This document shows, piece after piece, positions 7,504 to 15,684 of a DNA stretch of 64,000 bases. This DNA is from Clostridia bacterium (GTDB lineage Bacteria; Bacillota; Clostridia; Oscillospirales; Acutalibacteraceae): positions 1-64,000 of the forward strand of contig CAAGJJ010000184.1 of NCBI GenBank assembly GCA_900770165.1, read 5' to 3'. The notes beneath the pieces are model-generated. The model was not told the DNA's origin, made no database searches, and saw nothing but the letters and a program-made list of their open reading frames with translations. The position numbers were made by a program, and so were the translations under genes. How positions within the stretch are numbered: the stretch's first letter is position 1; every line of letters starts with the position of its first letter.

Positions 7504-9744
7504 ATGTTAAAAAAAGTAGTAGGTGTAGGATTTATGGCGGTTCTTGCATTTATTTTAAGTTTGACAGTATATGCAGAGCCAGAACCTGATTTGATTTTTG
7601 AGGAGGAGACGGGACATTTAACTATTAGCAAATGTATAGAGACCCACAGATTGTGTGATATGGTTCCCCTTTTATTTCAAGACGTTCAAACCATAACAAT
7701 TAAAGATGGTGTATCGAAAATTAGTGAAGGCGCCTTTTATGGATGCAGTAATTTAACTTCTATAACTATTCCAAATAGTGTACAGACAATCGGCAAAAGT
7801 GCATTTGCGAATTGCGAAAGTTTACAGAATGTAGTTATGCCAAATAATTTAACAGCTATTGAAGAAGAAACTTTTATTAATTGTTTGGATTTGAAATCTG
7901 TAATTATTCCAGATAGTGTAAGTAAGATAGGCAAAGGCGCATTTAAAAGATGTGTAAGTTTACAAAAGGTAGTTATACCAAATGGTGTGACAGTTATTGA
8001 GGAAGAAACTTTTTACAATTGTAAAAGGTTAGATTCTATAGTTATTCCAAACAAAGTAGAATCTATTGGAAAAAATGCGTTTTGTATGTGTATGGATTTA
8101 AAATCTATAACTATACAAGATGGTGTAAAGACAATAGGTGAAAATGCATTTCAAGAGTGTAGTAATTTAACTTCTATAACTATTCCAAACAGCGTAAAGA
8201 TTATTGGCAGAAATGCATTTTTGAAATGTATTAAATTGAAAGAAGTAACATTATCGAACAATTTAGAAAAGCTTGAACAAGAAACATTTAATTGTTGTGG
8301 TTTAACTTCTATAACTATTCCAGGCAGTGTTAAAACAATTGATGCACATGTATTTAAAAATTGTGATAAATTAACTTCTGTAACATTAGGATATGGTGTA
8401 GAATGCATAGGAGAATGCGCTTTTGATGAATGTAGATATTTAAAAGAAATAAATATTCCAAACAGTGTGAGAAAAATAGGTAAATGTTCTTTTAAACGCT
8501 GTGAAAATTTAGAAAAAGTAAATATTCCAGATAGTGTAACAGAGATTGGTACAGTAGCTTTTGGATTTTGTACAGAATTAACTTGTGTAAATATTTTAGG
8601 TGATGTAACAACTATTGAAAACGGAACTTTTAGTTTTTGTACAAATTTAACTTCTGTTGTTCTTCCAAATAGCGTAAAAACTATTGGTAAGAATGCATTT
8701 TACATGTGTACAAGTTTAAAAGAAATGAATATTCCAAATAGTGTGACAGATATTGGAGAGGGTGCTTTCCAGGAATGTACGAATTTACAGAAGATAGTTG
8801 TACCAAGTGGTGTAACAACTATTAAAGAAAAAACCTTTGCTAGTTGTAAAAGCTTACAAGTATTGCCTATCTCAAATAATGTAAATATAATAGGAAATTA
8901 TGCATTTTGTGGATGTGATGGATTATGCTTCATAATTGTTCCAGATAGTGTAACATATATTGGAGAAGGCAGCTTCCAAGATTGTAAAAATATAATTTCA
9001 ATGATTATCTCAAAGCGTGTTACAACTATTGGTGCAAGTGCATTTCAAGGTTGTAGTAGTATAGTTTCAATAAACATTCCAGACAAATTAACAAGTATTA
9101 GTGAACGTACATTTCAGGATTGTACAAATATGATCTTTATAACTATTCCAAGCAGTGTGAAAGAAATTGGACCATTGGCATTTTTTAATTGTAAAAGCTT
9201 ACGAGTGTTGCCTAGCTTAAATAATATAAATATAATAGGAAATTATGCATTTTATGGGTGTTATGGATTACGATTTGTAAAGATTCCAAATAGTGTGACA
9301 TATATTGGAGAAGGCGCTTTTCAGGCATGTGTGAATTTACAGAGTGTAAGTATAGCAAGCAGTGTGAAAGAAATTGGACAAATGGCATTTGCTGATTGTA
9401 TAGAGTTAAGAAAAATTACTGTGAAACCCGGAAGCTCTTTAAATATTATTAATTTAAAAACAGCATTTGGAAACGTTATTTATCAAGCCGACATAATTGG
9501 AATAGATATACACGGAGTAGATTTAATAAGAATAAATAATGTAAATGAATTAATATTTCAAGGCGAAGACTGTGTGTGTCCGATATGTCTGGGTGAGTTT
9601 GGCCAAAGGCCTGAAACAATTGTGGACCTTGCTTGTGGTGTAAACATGCATCATTATTTACATGAAGAATGTTTTAATAAATTATGTGAAGAAGAGGGTC
9701 CAATATTTTGTTGCCCAGTTTGTCGAAAACCATACAGAATATAA
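7504..9744 (+). CDS. secreted BspA-type LRR_5 protein with C-terminal RING-H2-like domain (first paralogue)
   Basis: The 746-residue protein starts at an ATG behind AGGAGG. Its signal peptide is cleaved after VYA (residue 24). About 25 tandem 23-residue LRR_5 (TpLRR/BspA) units follow, with consensus L-x-x-I-x-I-P-x-S-V-x-x-I-G-x-x-A-F-x-x-C. A short conserved linker (about 640-690) leads to a zinc-finger module at 692-740: C692, C695, C711, H717, H720, C723, C737, C740 (C-x2-C-x15-C-x5-H-x2-H-x2-C-x13-C-x2-C). This is RING-H2 ligand order. It also has the CPIC hydrophobic residue and the CPVC proline that contact E2 enzymes in eukaryotic RING E3 ligases. The x5 before the first His is longer than the usual 1-3. 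The LRRs are expected to bind a target and the RING to recruit a ubiquitin-conjugating enzyme. The E3 role is inference; no family assignment was checked. Confidence 0.9.
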   Translation: MLKKVVGVGFMAVLAFILSLTVYAEPEPDLIFEEETGHLTISKCIETHRLCDMVPLLFQDVQTITIKDGVSKISEGAFYGCSNLTSITIPNSVQTIGKSAFANCESLQNVVMPNNLTAIEEETFINCLDLKSVIIPDSVSKIGKGAFKRCVSLQKVVIPNGVTVIEEETFYNCKRLDSIVIPNKVESIGKNAFCMCMDLKSITIQDGVKTIGENAFQECSNLTSITIPNSVKIIGRNAFLKCIKLKEVTLSNNLEKLEQETFNCCGLTSITIPGSVKTIDAHVFKNCDKLTSVTLGYGVECIGECAFDECRYLKEINIPNSVRKIGKCSFKRCENLEKVNIPDSVTEIGTVAFGFCTELTCVNILGDVTTIENGTFSFCTNLTSVVLPNSVKTIGKNAFYMCTSLKEMNIPNSVTDIGEGAFQECTNLQKIVVPSGVTTIKEKTFASCKSLQVLPISNNVNIIGNYAFCGCDGLCFIIVPDSVTYIGEGSFQDCKNIISMIISKRVTTIGASAFQGCSSIVSINIPDKLTSISERTFQDCTNMIFITIPSSVKEIGPLAFFNCKSLRVLPSLNNINIIGNYAFYGCYGLRFVKIPNSVTYIGEGAFQACVNLQSVSIASSVKEIGQMAFADCIELRKITVKPGSSLNIINLKTAFGNVIYQADIIGIDIHGVDLIRINNVNELIFQGEDCVCPICLGEFGQRPETIVDLACGVNMHHYLHEECFNKLCEEEGPIFCCPVCRKPYRI

Positions 9745-9827
9745 TAAAAAAATTACTACATATTAAACGGGATTATAGTTAATACAAGCTTTAAGGCAAA
9801 GTTAAAGAAATTAAAGGAGTTTCAAAA

Positions 9828-12725
9828 TTGAAAAAAAAGGTAAAAATATTAATTGGTGTCTGTTTGATGATGATGCTTTCATTAAGCATAAGTTTATCAG
9901 TACATGCGGGCTCTGAGCTATCTTGCTGCTGTAGCTATGAATTCGATGAAAAAACAGGCAATCTAATTATTGGAAAAGATATTGAAAACAGAACAGTAGA
10001 GGACATTATTGATTTTAATAAAAACAGTATAAAAACTGTAACAATTAGAAAAAGTGTAACAAAAATTAGCAAAAAAGCATTTTACGGATGTAAAAATCTA
10101 ACTTCAATAACTATTCCGGAGAATGTAGCGAATATTGATGAAAGTGCATTTGAACAATGCATAAATTTACAGGAAATAATTATGCCGGGTAAATTATCTA
10201 AAATAGAAAATTGCACATTTAAAGGCTGCATAAATCTAAAACATATAACTATTTTAGATGGAATAACAGAAATTGGCGATTATGCATTTGAGAAGTGTAA
10301 AAATTTAAAAGAAATAACAATTCCTCCAAGTGTGACAAAAATTGGTGAAGGTGCATTTATTAAATGCAGAGATTTAACTTCATTGACAATACCGGTTAGT
10401 GTGACGGAAGTTGGAGAAAGTGCGTTTTGGGGTTGTAGCGGTTTAAAATCAATGGACATACCCTGCAACATTAAAAAAATTAATGCAAAAACCTTTGCTT
10501 TTTGCAATAATTTAACTTCTATAACTATCCCAAGCAATATACAGTCTATCGGTAATTATGCATTTCAAAGTTGCCTAAATTTAGAAGAAGTGGAAATTAT
10601 AAATGGTGTAACAACTATTGGAAAAGGTGCATTTTTAGAGTGTAAAAACTTAACTTCAGTAGAAATTCCAGGTAGCGTAACAACTATTGGTGCCAGTGCA
10701 TTTAAACAATGTGTAAATTTACAGGAAATAACTATGCCGGGTAAATTATCTAAAATAGAAAATTGCACATTTAAAGGTTGCATAAATTTAAAACGTGTAA
10801 CTATTTTAGGCGAAATAACAGAGATTGGCGATTATGCATTTGAGAAGTGTAAAAGTTTAAAAGAAATAACAATCCCTCAAAGTGTAACAAAAATTGGAGA
10901 AGGTGCATTCTTAGAGTGTGAAAACTTAACTTCAGTAGAAATTCCAGGTAGCGTAACAGCCATTGGCATCAGTGCGTTTGAACAATGTATGAATTTACAG
11001 GAAATAATTGTACCGGGTAAATTAGACAAAATAGAAAATAGCACATTTAAAGGTTGCATAAATTTAAAACGTGTAACTATTTTAGATGGAGTAACAGAGA
11101 TTGGCGATTATGTATTTGAGAAGTGTAAAAGTTTAAAAGAAATAACAATCCCTCAAAGTGTAACAAAAATTGGTGAAGGTGCATTTTTAGAGTGTGAAAA
11201 CTTAACTTCAGTAGAAATTCCAGGTAGCATAACAACTATTGGTGCCAGTGCATTTAAACAATGTGTAAATTTACAGGAAATAACTATACCAGGTAAATTA
11301 GACAAAATAGAAAATTGCACATTTAAAGGCTGCATAAATCTAAAACGTGTAACTATTTTAAACGGAGTAACAGAGATTAGCGATTATGCATTTGTAATGT
11401 GTAAAAGATTAAAAGAGATAACGATTCCTCCAAGTGTGACAAAAATTGGTGAAGGTTCGTTTGGAGGTTGTAGAAGTTTAGAATCAATGAATATACCATG
11501 TGACGTAAAGAAAATTAAAGCAAAGACCTTTGCATATTGCGATAATTTAACTTCTGTAACTATCCCAAGCAATGTAAAGTATATAGACAATTATGCATTC
11601 AAAAATTGCACAAATTTAAAAATAGTAGAAATTCCAAATGGTGCAACAACTATTGGAGAGAGTGCATTTTTAGGATGCGAGAATCTAACTTCGGTAAAAA
11701 TTCCAGATAGCGTAACAACCGTTGGTACCAGTGCATTTGAACAATGCATAAATTTACAGGAAATAATTATGCCGGGTAAATTATCTAAAATAGAAAATTG
11801 CACATTTAAAGGCTGCATAAATTTAAAACATGTAACTATTTTAGATGGAGTAACGGAGATTGGTGATTATGCATTTGAGATGTGTAAAAGCTTAAAAGAA
11901 ATAACAATTCCTCAAAAAGTGACAAAGATTGGTGAAGGTGCATTTATTAAATGCAGAAATTTAACTTCATTGACAATACCGGTTAGTGTGACGGAAGTTG
12001 GAGAAAGTGCATTTTGGGGTTGCAGCGGTTTAAAATCAATGGACATACCTTATGGCATAAAAAAAATTAATGCAAAAACCTTTGCTTTTTGCAATAATTT
12101 AACTTCTATAACTATCCCAAGCAACATACAGTCTATCGGTAATTATGCATTTCAAAATTGCCTAAATTTAGAAAAAGTGAAAATTCTAAATGGTGTAACA
12201 ACTATTGGAGAAGGTGCATTTTTAGAATGTGAAAACTTAACTTCAGTAGAAATTCCAGATAGCGTAACAACCATTAATACAAGTGCATTTTTAGAATGTA
12301 TAAATCTACGTAAAGTAATAATTCCAAGCAAAATAACTGAAATATGTGATTATACATTTAAGGGTTGTGAACGTTTAGAATCTGTAACCATTTCTAATAG
12401 TGTAAAGATTATTGGAAAAGGATCATTTCAAAATTGTGCAAGATTAAAGGAACTGATTATTCCTGATAATGTAACAACTATTAAAGAAAAGGCATTTTTA
12501 GGATGTACAGAGTTGCAAAAAGTAGCTATTCCAAATAAATTAAAAAGTATTGAGAATTATGCGTTTGCATATTGTGAGAGATTAAAATCTATAACCATTT
12601 CTGAAGGTGCAGAGGCTATTGGAGAAGGATCATTTCAAAATTATGAAAGATTAGAGAAGTTAACTATTTCTAATAATGTAATAACCATTAAAGAAAAAGC
12701 GTTTTTAGGATGTATAAATTTATAA
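9828..12725 (+). CDS. secreted BspA-type LRR_5 protein (second paralogue), separated from its RING by nonsense codons
   Basis: It starts at a TTG (9828) behind AAAGGAG, with a signal peptide ending VHA (residue 27). The N-terminal segment YEFDEKTGNLIIGKDIENR is conserved among the paralogues. About 39 LRR_5 units fill the rest of 965 residues. It stops at a TAA (12723-12725) in the middle of a repeat: the expected codon is CAA, as at the matching place in the preceding repeat (GCTELQK). A second in-frame TAA lies at 12738. The frame then stays open to 13187 and ends in a RING-like domain, so the ancestral product was about 1,120 residues. The gene is either a recent pseudogene or makes a RING-less secreted LRR protein. 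Confidence 0.85.
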   Translation: MKKKVKILIGVCLMMMLSLSISLSVHAGSELSCCCSYEFDEKTGNLIIGKDIENRTVEDIIDFNKNSIKTVTIRKSVTKISKKAFYGCKNLTSITIPENVANIDESAFEQCINLQEIIMPGKLSKIENCTFKGCINLKHITILDGITEIGDYAFEKCKNLKEITIPPSVTKIGEGAFIKCRDLTSLTIPVSVTEVGESAFWGCSGLKSMDIPCNIKKINAKTFAFCNNLTSITIPSNIQSIGNYAFQSCLNLEEVEIINGVTTIGKGAFLECKNLTSVEIPGSVTTIGASAFKQCVNLQEITMPGKLSKIENCTFKGCINLKRVTILGEITEIGDYAFEKCKSLKEITIPQSVTKIGEGAFLECENLTSVEIPGSVTAIGISAFEQCMNLQEIIVPGKLDKIENSTFKGCINLKRVTILDGVTEIGDYVFEKCKSLKEITIPQSVTKIGEGAFLECENLTSVEIPGSITTIGASAFKQCVNLQEITIPGKLDKIENCTFKGCINLKRVTILNGVTEISDYAFVMCKRLKEITIPPSVTKIGEGSFGGCRSLESMNIPCDVKKIKAKTFAYCDNLTSVTIPSNVKYIDNYAFKNCTNLKIVEIPNGATTIGESAFLGCENLTSVKIPDSVTTVGTSAFEQCINLQEIIMPGKLSKIENCTFKGCINLKHVTILDGVTEIGDYAFEMCKSLKEITIPQKVTKIGEGAFIKCRNLTSLTIPVSVTEVGESAFWGCSGLKSMDIPYGIKKINAKTFAFCNNLTSITIPSNIQSIGNYAFQNCLNLEKVKILNGVTTIGEGAFLECENLTSVEIPDSVTTINTSAFLECINLRKVIIPSKITEICDYTFKGCERLESVTISNSVKIIGKGSFQNCARLKELIIPDNVTTIKEKAFLGCTELQKVAIPNKLKSIENYAFAYCERLKSITISEGAEAIGEGSFQNYERLEKLTISNNVITIKEKAFLGCINL
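10098..12290 (+). repeat. nested LRR super-repeats in 69-bp register
   Basis: Within the second paralogue, a four-unit block (92 residues, 276 bp) recurs at about 10640, 10916 and 11192 with near-identical DNA. A larger segment at about 10100-10640 recurs at about 11690-12230; the shift is 1,587 bp, exactly 23 LRR units of 69 bp. This points to recent unequal recombination between repeats. Confidence 0.85.
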
Positions 12726-13187
12726 AAAATAATTATTTAAAATAAATTAAAAAGTATTGAGAATTATGTATTTGCACGTTGTGAAAAATTAGAGTCTATA
12801 ACTATTCCAAATAGCGTAGAGAATATTGGTATATGTGCATTTCAAAGATGTATAAATTTAAGAAAAGTGATAATTTCAGGTAATATGGCAGCCGTTCATG
12901 CAGTCACTTTTTATGACATGTATGAATTTATCGGATTAATAGTTTCGAGTAGTGTCAAACAATTAGCAATCCGAGATGAAGACAAAAATAAAGACTATCT
13001 ATGCCCAATATGCCAAGGAGATATTGGTAAAGAAACTGAATTAATCGCTGAGCTTCCTTGTGGGACAAAAGTATATCATTATATGCATGAAGAATGTCTT
13101 AGAGATTTGTGCAGATATGAAGGGCCAATATTTTGTTGTCCAATTTGTAGGCAAGGATATACACTGAAATTAGATTATAGTAAGTAA
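12726..13187 (+). pseudogene. detached LRR and RING-H2-like tail of the second paralogue
   Basis: The sequence continues the frame of 9828-12725 past two TAA codons (12723, 12738). It encodes two more LRR units and the pre-RING linker, then a RING-like module from 13002. Ligands follow C-x2-C-x15-C-x5-H-x2-H-x2-C-x13-C-x2-C, spacing identical to the first paralogue. All eight ligands are intact. The only internal start is a GTG at 12867 with no convincing ribosome-binding site, so independent translation is doubtful. The segment is silent or expressed only by readthrough. Confidence 0.7.
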
Positions 13188-13222
13188 AGGTTTTAAAGAG
13201 AGGTAAAAACAGGAGGCATTTT

Positions 13223-15505
13223 ATGCTGAAAAAAGAGGTAAAAAGATTAATAGGCGTTTGTTTAATGTTAAGTATTGCAGTTATTCTAAGTTTAACTGTA
13301 TATGCAGATTCTGATACATCAGACTGTAGTAATTGTGATTATGAGTTTAATAGTAATACAGGCCATTTAACTATTGGAAAGGTAATAGAAAACAAAAATA
13401 TAGCTGATATTGTTCCTTTTAGCAAAGACAAAATTAAAGAAGTAACAATTGAAGATGATGTAACAACTATTAGCAAAAATGCATTTCGAGATTGTATAGG
13501 TTTAACTTCTATATCTATTCCAAATAAAGTAGAACAGATAGACGATAGCGCATTTTATAATTGTATTAGATTAAAAGAAGTAGCAATTCCTGAAAGTGTA
13601 AAATTTATTGGTAGAAGTGCGTTTGATGGGTGTGAAAAATTAACATCAGTAAATATTCCAAGCAACATGAAACAGCTTAATAGCTGTGTATTTAATGGCT
13701 GTACAGGTTTAACTTCTATAACTATTCCAGGAAATATACAAGTGATAGGTACAAATGCATTCGGTATTTGTGTCAAACTGAAAGAAGTAAACATTTTAGA
13801 GGGAGTAAAAGAAATTGATGATACAGCCTTTTATAATTGCGTAAGTTTAAATTCTATAACTATCCCCAAAAGCGTATCGAAAATTAATGATAGTGCTTTT
13901 GACCTTTGCATCGGTTTACAAAAAGTAAACATTTTAAACGGAATAGAAAAGATTGGCAATTATGCATTTGCCAATTGTTCAAATTTAGATTCTATAACTA
14001 TTCCTAAAAGTGTGAAAAGTATAGGAGACTTTGTGTTTTCCGACTGTACCAATTTAAAAGAGGTAAGCCTTTCGGATGGATTAGAAAATATAGGGAAATG
14101 TGCTTTTCAAAATTGCGAAAGTTTAACATCTATAAGTATTCCAAATAGCGTAACAGTTATCGACGATTTCGCATTTGATCATTGTAATAGGTTGACTAAT
14201 GTAATAATTTCTCAAAGTGTATCTCAAATTAATGATGGAACATTTAATGAGTGTAAAAGTTTAAATTCAATAGTTATTCCAGATGGAGTAACTATTATTG
14301 GTGGCAGTGCCTTTATGGGATGCGAAAACCTAGCAAATATAACTATTCCAAACAAGGTAAAAATAATTTCTAATGATGCATTTAGAAAATGCACAAGATT
14401 ACAAAAAATAAATATACCAGATAGAGTAGAAAAAATTGGTCAAAATGCATTTAGACGCTGTGCTAGCTTGAAGAAAGTAACTATTCCGAAAGGTATAACC
14501 AAAATAGAAGCTTATGCATTTAGTTTATGCGAAAGTTTAACTTCAGTAAATATTCCAAGTAACGTAAAAGTTATTGATTGCTATGCATTTGATCGGTGTA
14601 AAAAATTGAAACATATAACATTCAAAAATGGTGTGGAAGAGATTAATGAATTTGCGTTTCAAGCGTGTGAAAACTTAAATAAGATAAATATTCCAGGTAG
14701 CGTAAAAGTTATTGGTTGCTATGCATTTGATCGGTGTAAAGAATTGAAACATATAACATTCAAAAATGGTGTGGAAGAGATTGATGAATGTGCATTTCAA
14801 GCATGTGAAAGCTTAAATAAGATAAATATTCCAAGCAGTGTAAACACTATTGGTGCAGGTGCATTTAATTGTTGCTTAAAGTTGAGAAAAATAAATATTC
14901 CAAACAATGTAGGAGCTATTTATCCATATACGTTTGCTAATTGTAAAAGTCTAGCTTCGATAATTATTCCAAATGGTATAAGTGAAATTGGTGAAGCTGC
15001 ATTTTGTAATTGTGTAAGTTTGAGACAAGTGAGAATACCCAAAAGTGTTACTTACTTAGGAAAAGAAGCATTTAGAACAGGATCTTTGGAAAGATTTATT
15101 GTGGAACCTAAAAGTCAGTTACGTGTTGTCGATGTAATTACAGCATGTGGTTCAGATGCAGATAGAGTAGAAGTATCTGGCATAAAAATATCACATCCAA
15201 GTTTAATAAGAGTAGATGATCCAAAAGAGTTATCACTTAAAAATGAAGAAGGCATATGCCCTGTATGTTTGGGTAGTCTTTATAGTAGTTGTGAAATGCC
15301 TGAAGATGCTTCTTATGATACATCTGACAGTACATCTAAAAAAACTACCGATACAAATTCAACAGAAAATAAAAATTTACCATTAGAGATTATAGATCTT
15401 GATTGTAGTAAAGAAGTTCATCATTATTTTCATAAGAGTTGCTTAGAAAAATATGTTGGATCATTATTTGTTTGCCCAGTTTGTCAAAAAGGGTATAAAA
15501 TGTAA
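13223..15505 (+). CDS. secreted BspA-type LRR_5 protein with C-terminal RING-H2-like domain (third paralogue)
   Basis: The 760-residue protein begins 35 bp after the second paralogue, behind AGGAGG, with a signal peptide ending VYA (residue 28). The conserved YEFN...TGHLTIG N-terminal motif is followed by about 24 LRR_5 units. The linker (about 625-675) matches the first paralogue. RING-like ligands are C679, C682, C728, H734, H737, C740, C751 and C754. The first loop is 45 residues, with a Ser/Thr/Asp-rich insertion, against 15 in the other two; the C-x5-H-x2-H-x2-C core is unchanged. The I/V between the first cysteines and the CPVC proline are kept. It is probably co-transcribed with its upstream neighbour. 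The E3 ligase role is inferred. Confidence 0.9.
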   Translation: MLKKEVKRLIGVCLMLSIAVILSLTVYADSDTSDCSNCDYEFNSNTGHLTIGKVIENKNIADIVPFSKDKIKEVTIEDDVTTISKNAFRDCIGLTSISIPNKVEQIDDSAFYNCIRLKEVAIPESVKFIGRSAFDGCEKLTSVNIPSNMKQLNSCVFNGCTGLTSITIPGNIQVIGTNAFGICVKLKEVNILEGVKEIDDTAFYNCVSLNSITIPKSVSKINDSAFDLCIGLQKVNILNGIEKIGNYAFANCSNLDSITIPKSVKSIGDFVFSDCTNLKEVSLSDGLENIGKCAFQNCESLTSISIPNSVTVIDDFAFDHCNRLTNVIISQSVSQINDGTFNECKSLNSIVIPDGVTIIGGSAFMGCENLANITIPNKVKIISNDAFRKCTRLQKINIPDRVEKIGQNAFRRCASLKKVTIPKGITKIEAYAFSLCESLTSVNIPSNVKVIDCYAFDRCKKLKHITFKNGVEEINEFAFQACENLNKINIPGSVKVIGCYAFDRCKELKHITFKNGVEEIDECAFQACESLNKINIPSSVNTIGAGAFNCCLKLRKINIPNNVGAIYPYTFANCKSLASIIIPNGISEIGEAAFCNCVSLRQVRIPKSVTYLGKEAFRTGSLERFIVEPKSQLRVVDVITACGSDADRVEVSGIKISHPSLIRVDDPKELSLKNEEGICPVCLGSLYSSCEMPEDASYDTSDSTSKKTTDTNSTENKNLPLEIIDLDCSKEVHHYFHKSCLEKYVGSLFVCPVCQKGYKM
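14560..14835 (+). repeat. 138-bp tandem duplication (two LRR units) in the third paralogue
   Basis: DNA from about 14560 recurs nearly unchanged 138 bp downstream (about 14698). Both encode the pair of units containing CYAFDRCK and LKHITFKNGVEEI. Confidence 0.8.
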
Positions 15506-15588
15506 TTAGAAAAACCTATTATCTTTTATGTAATTAATATTGAAATACTTAAACAATTCAAATTTTATTATAAAGAAACAAAATTAAT

Positions 15589-15632
15589 AGAAAAAGTTTA
15601 TTTAATTTATCAATATAAAATAAACTTTTTCT
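15589..15632. terminator. symmetrical hairpin between LRR paralogues 3 and 4
   Basis: AGAAAAAGTTTATTT (15589-15603) pairs perfectly with 15618-15632. There is no clean T-run after it, but its place 85 bp after a stop codon fits a transcript end. A TATAAT at 15637-15642 may start the next unit. Confidence 0.55.
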
Positions 15633-15684
15633 GTTCTATAATAAAAATGTTTCTGAGTAAAGTAAGAAAGTTTGGAGGTATTTT

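Noticed and set aside
10280..11818. Series of minus-strand ORFs of 60-85 codons opposite the LRR gene
   Set aside because: They recur with the 69-bp repeat and have near-identical sequences, no ribosome-binding sites and lie wholly inside a strong plus-strand gene; they are shadows of the repeat.
12723..12740. Stop-codon reassignment (TAA as sense)
   Set aside because: All core genes in the window end normally at TAA, TAG or TGA, and none has internal TAA. The two codons are better explained as mutations.
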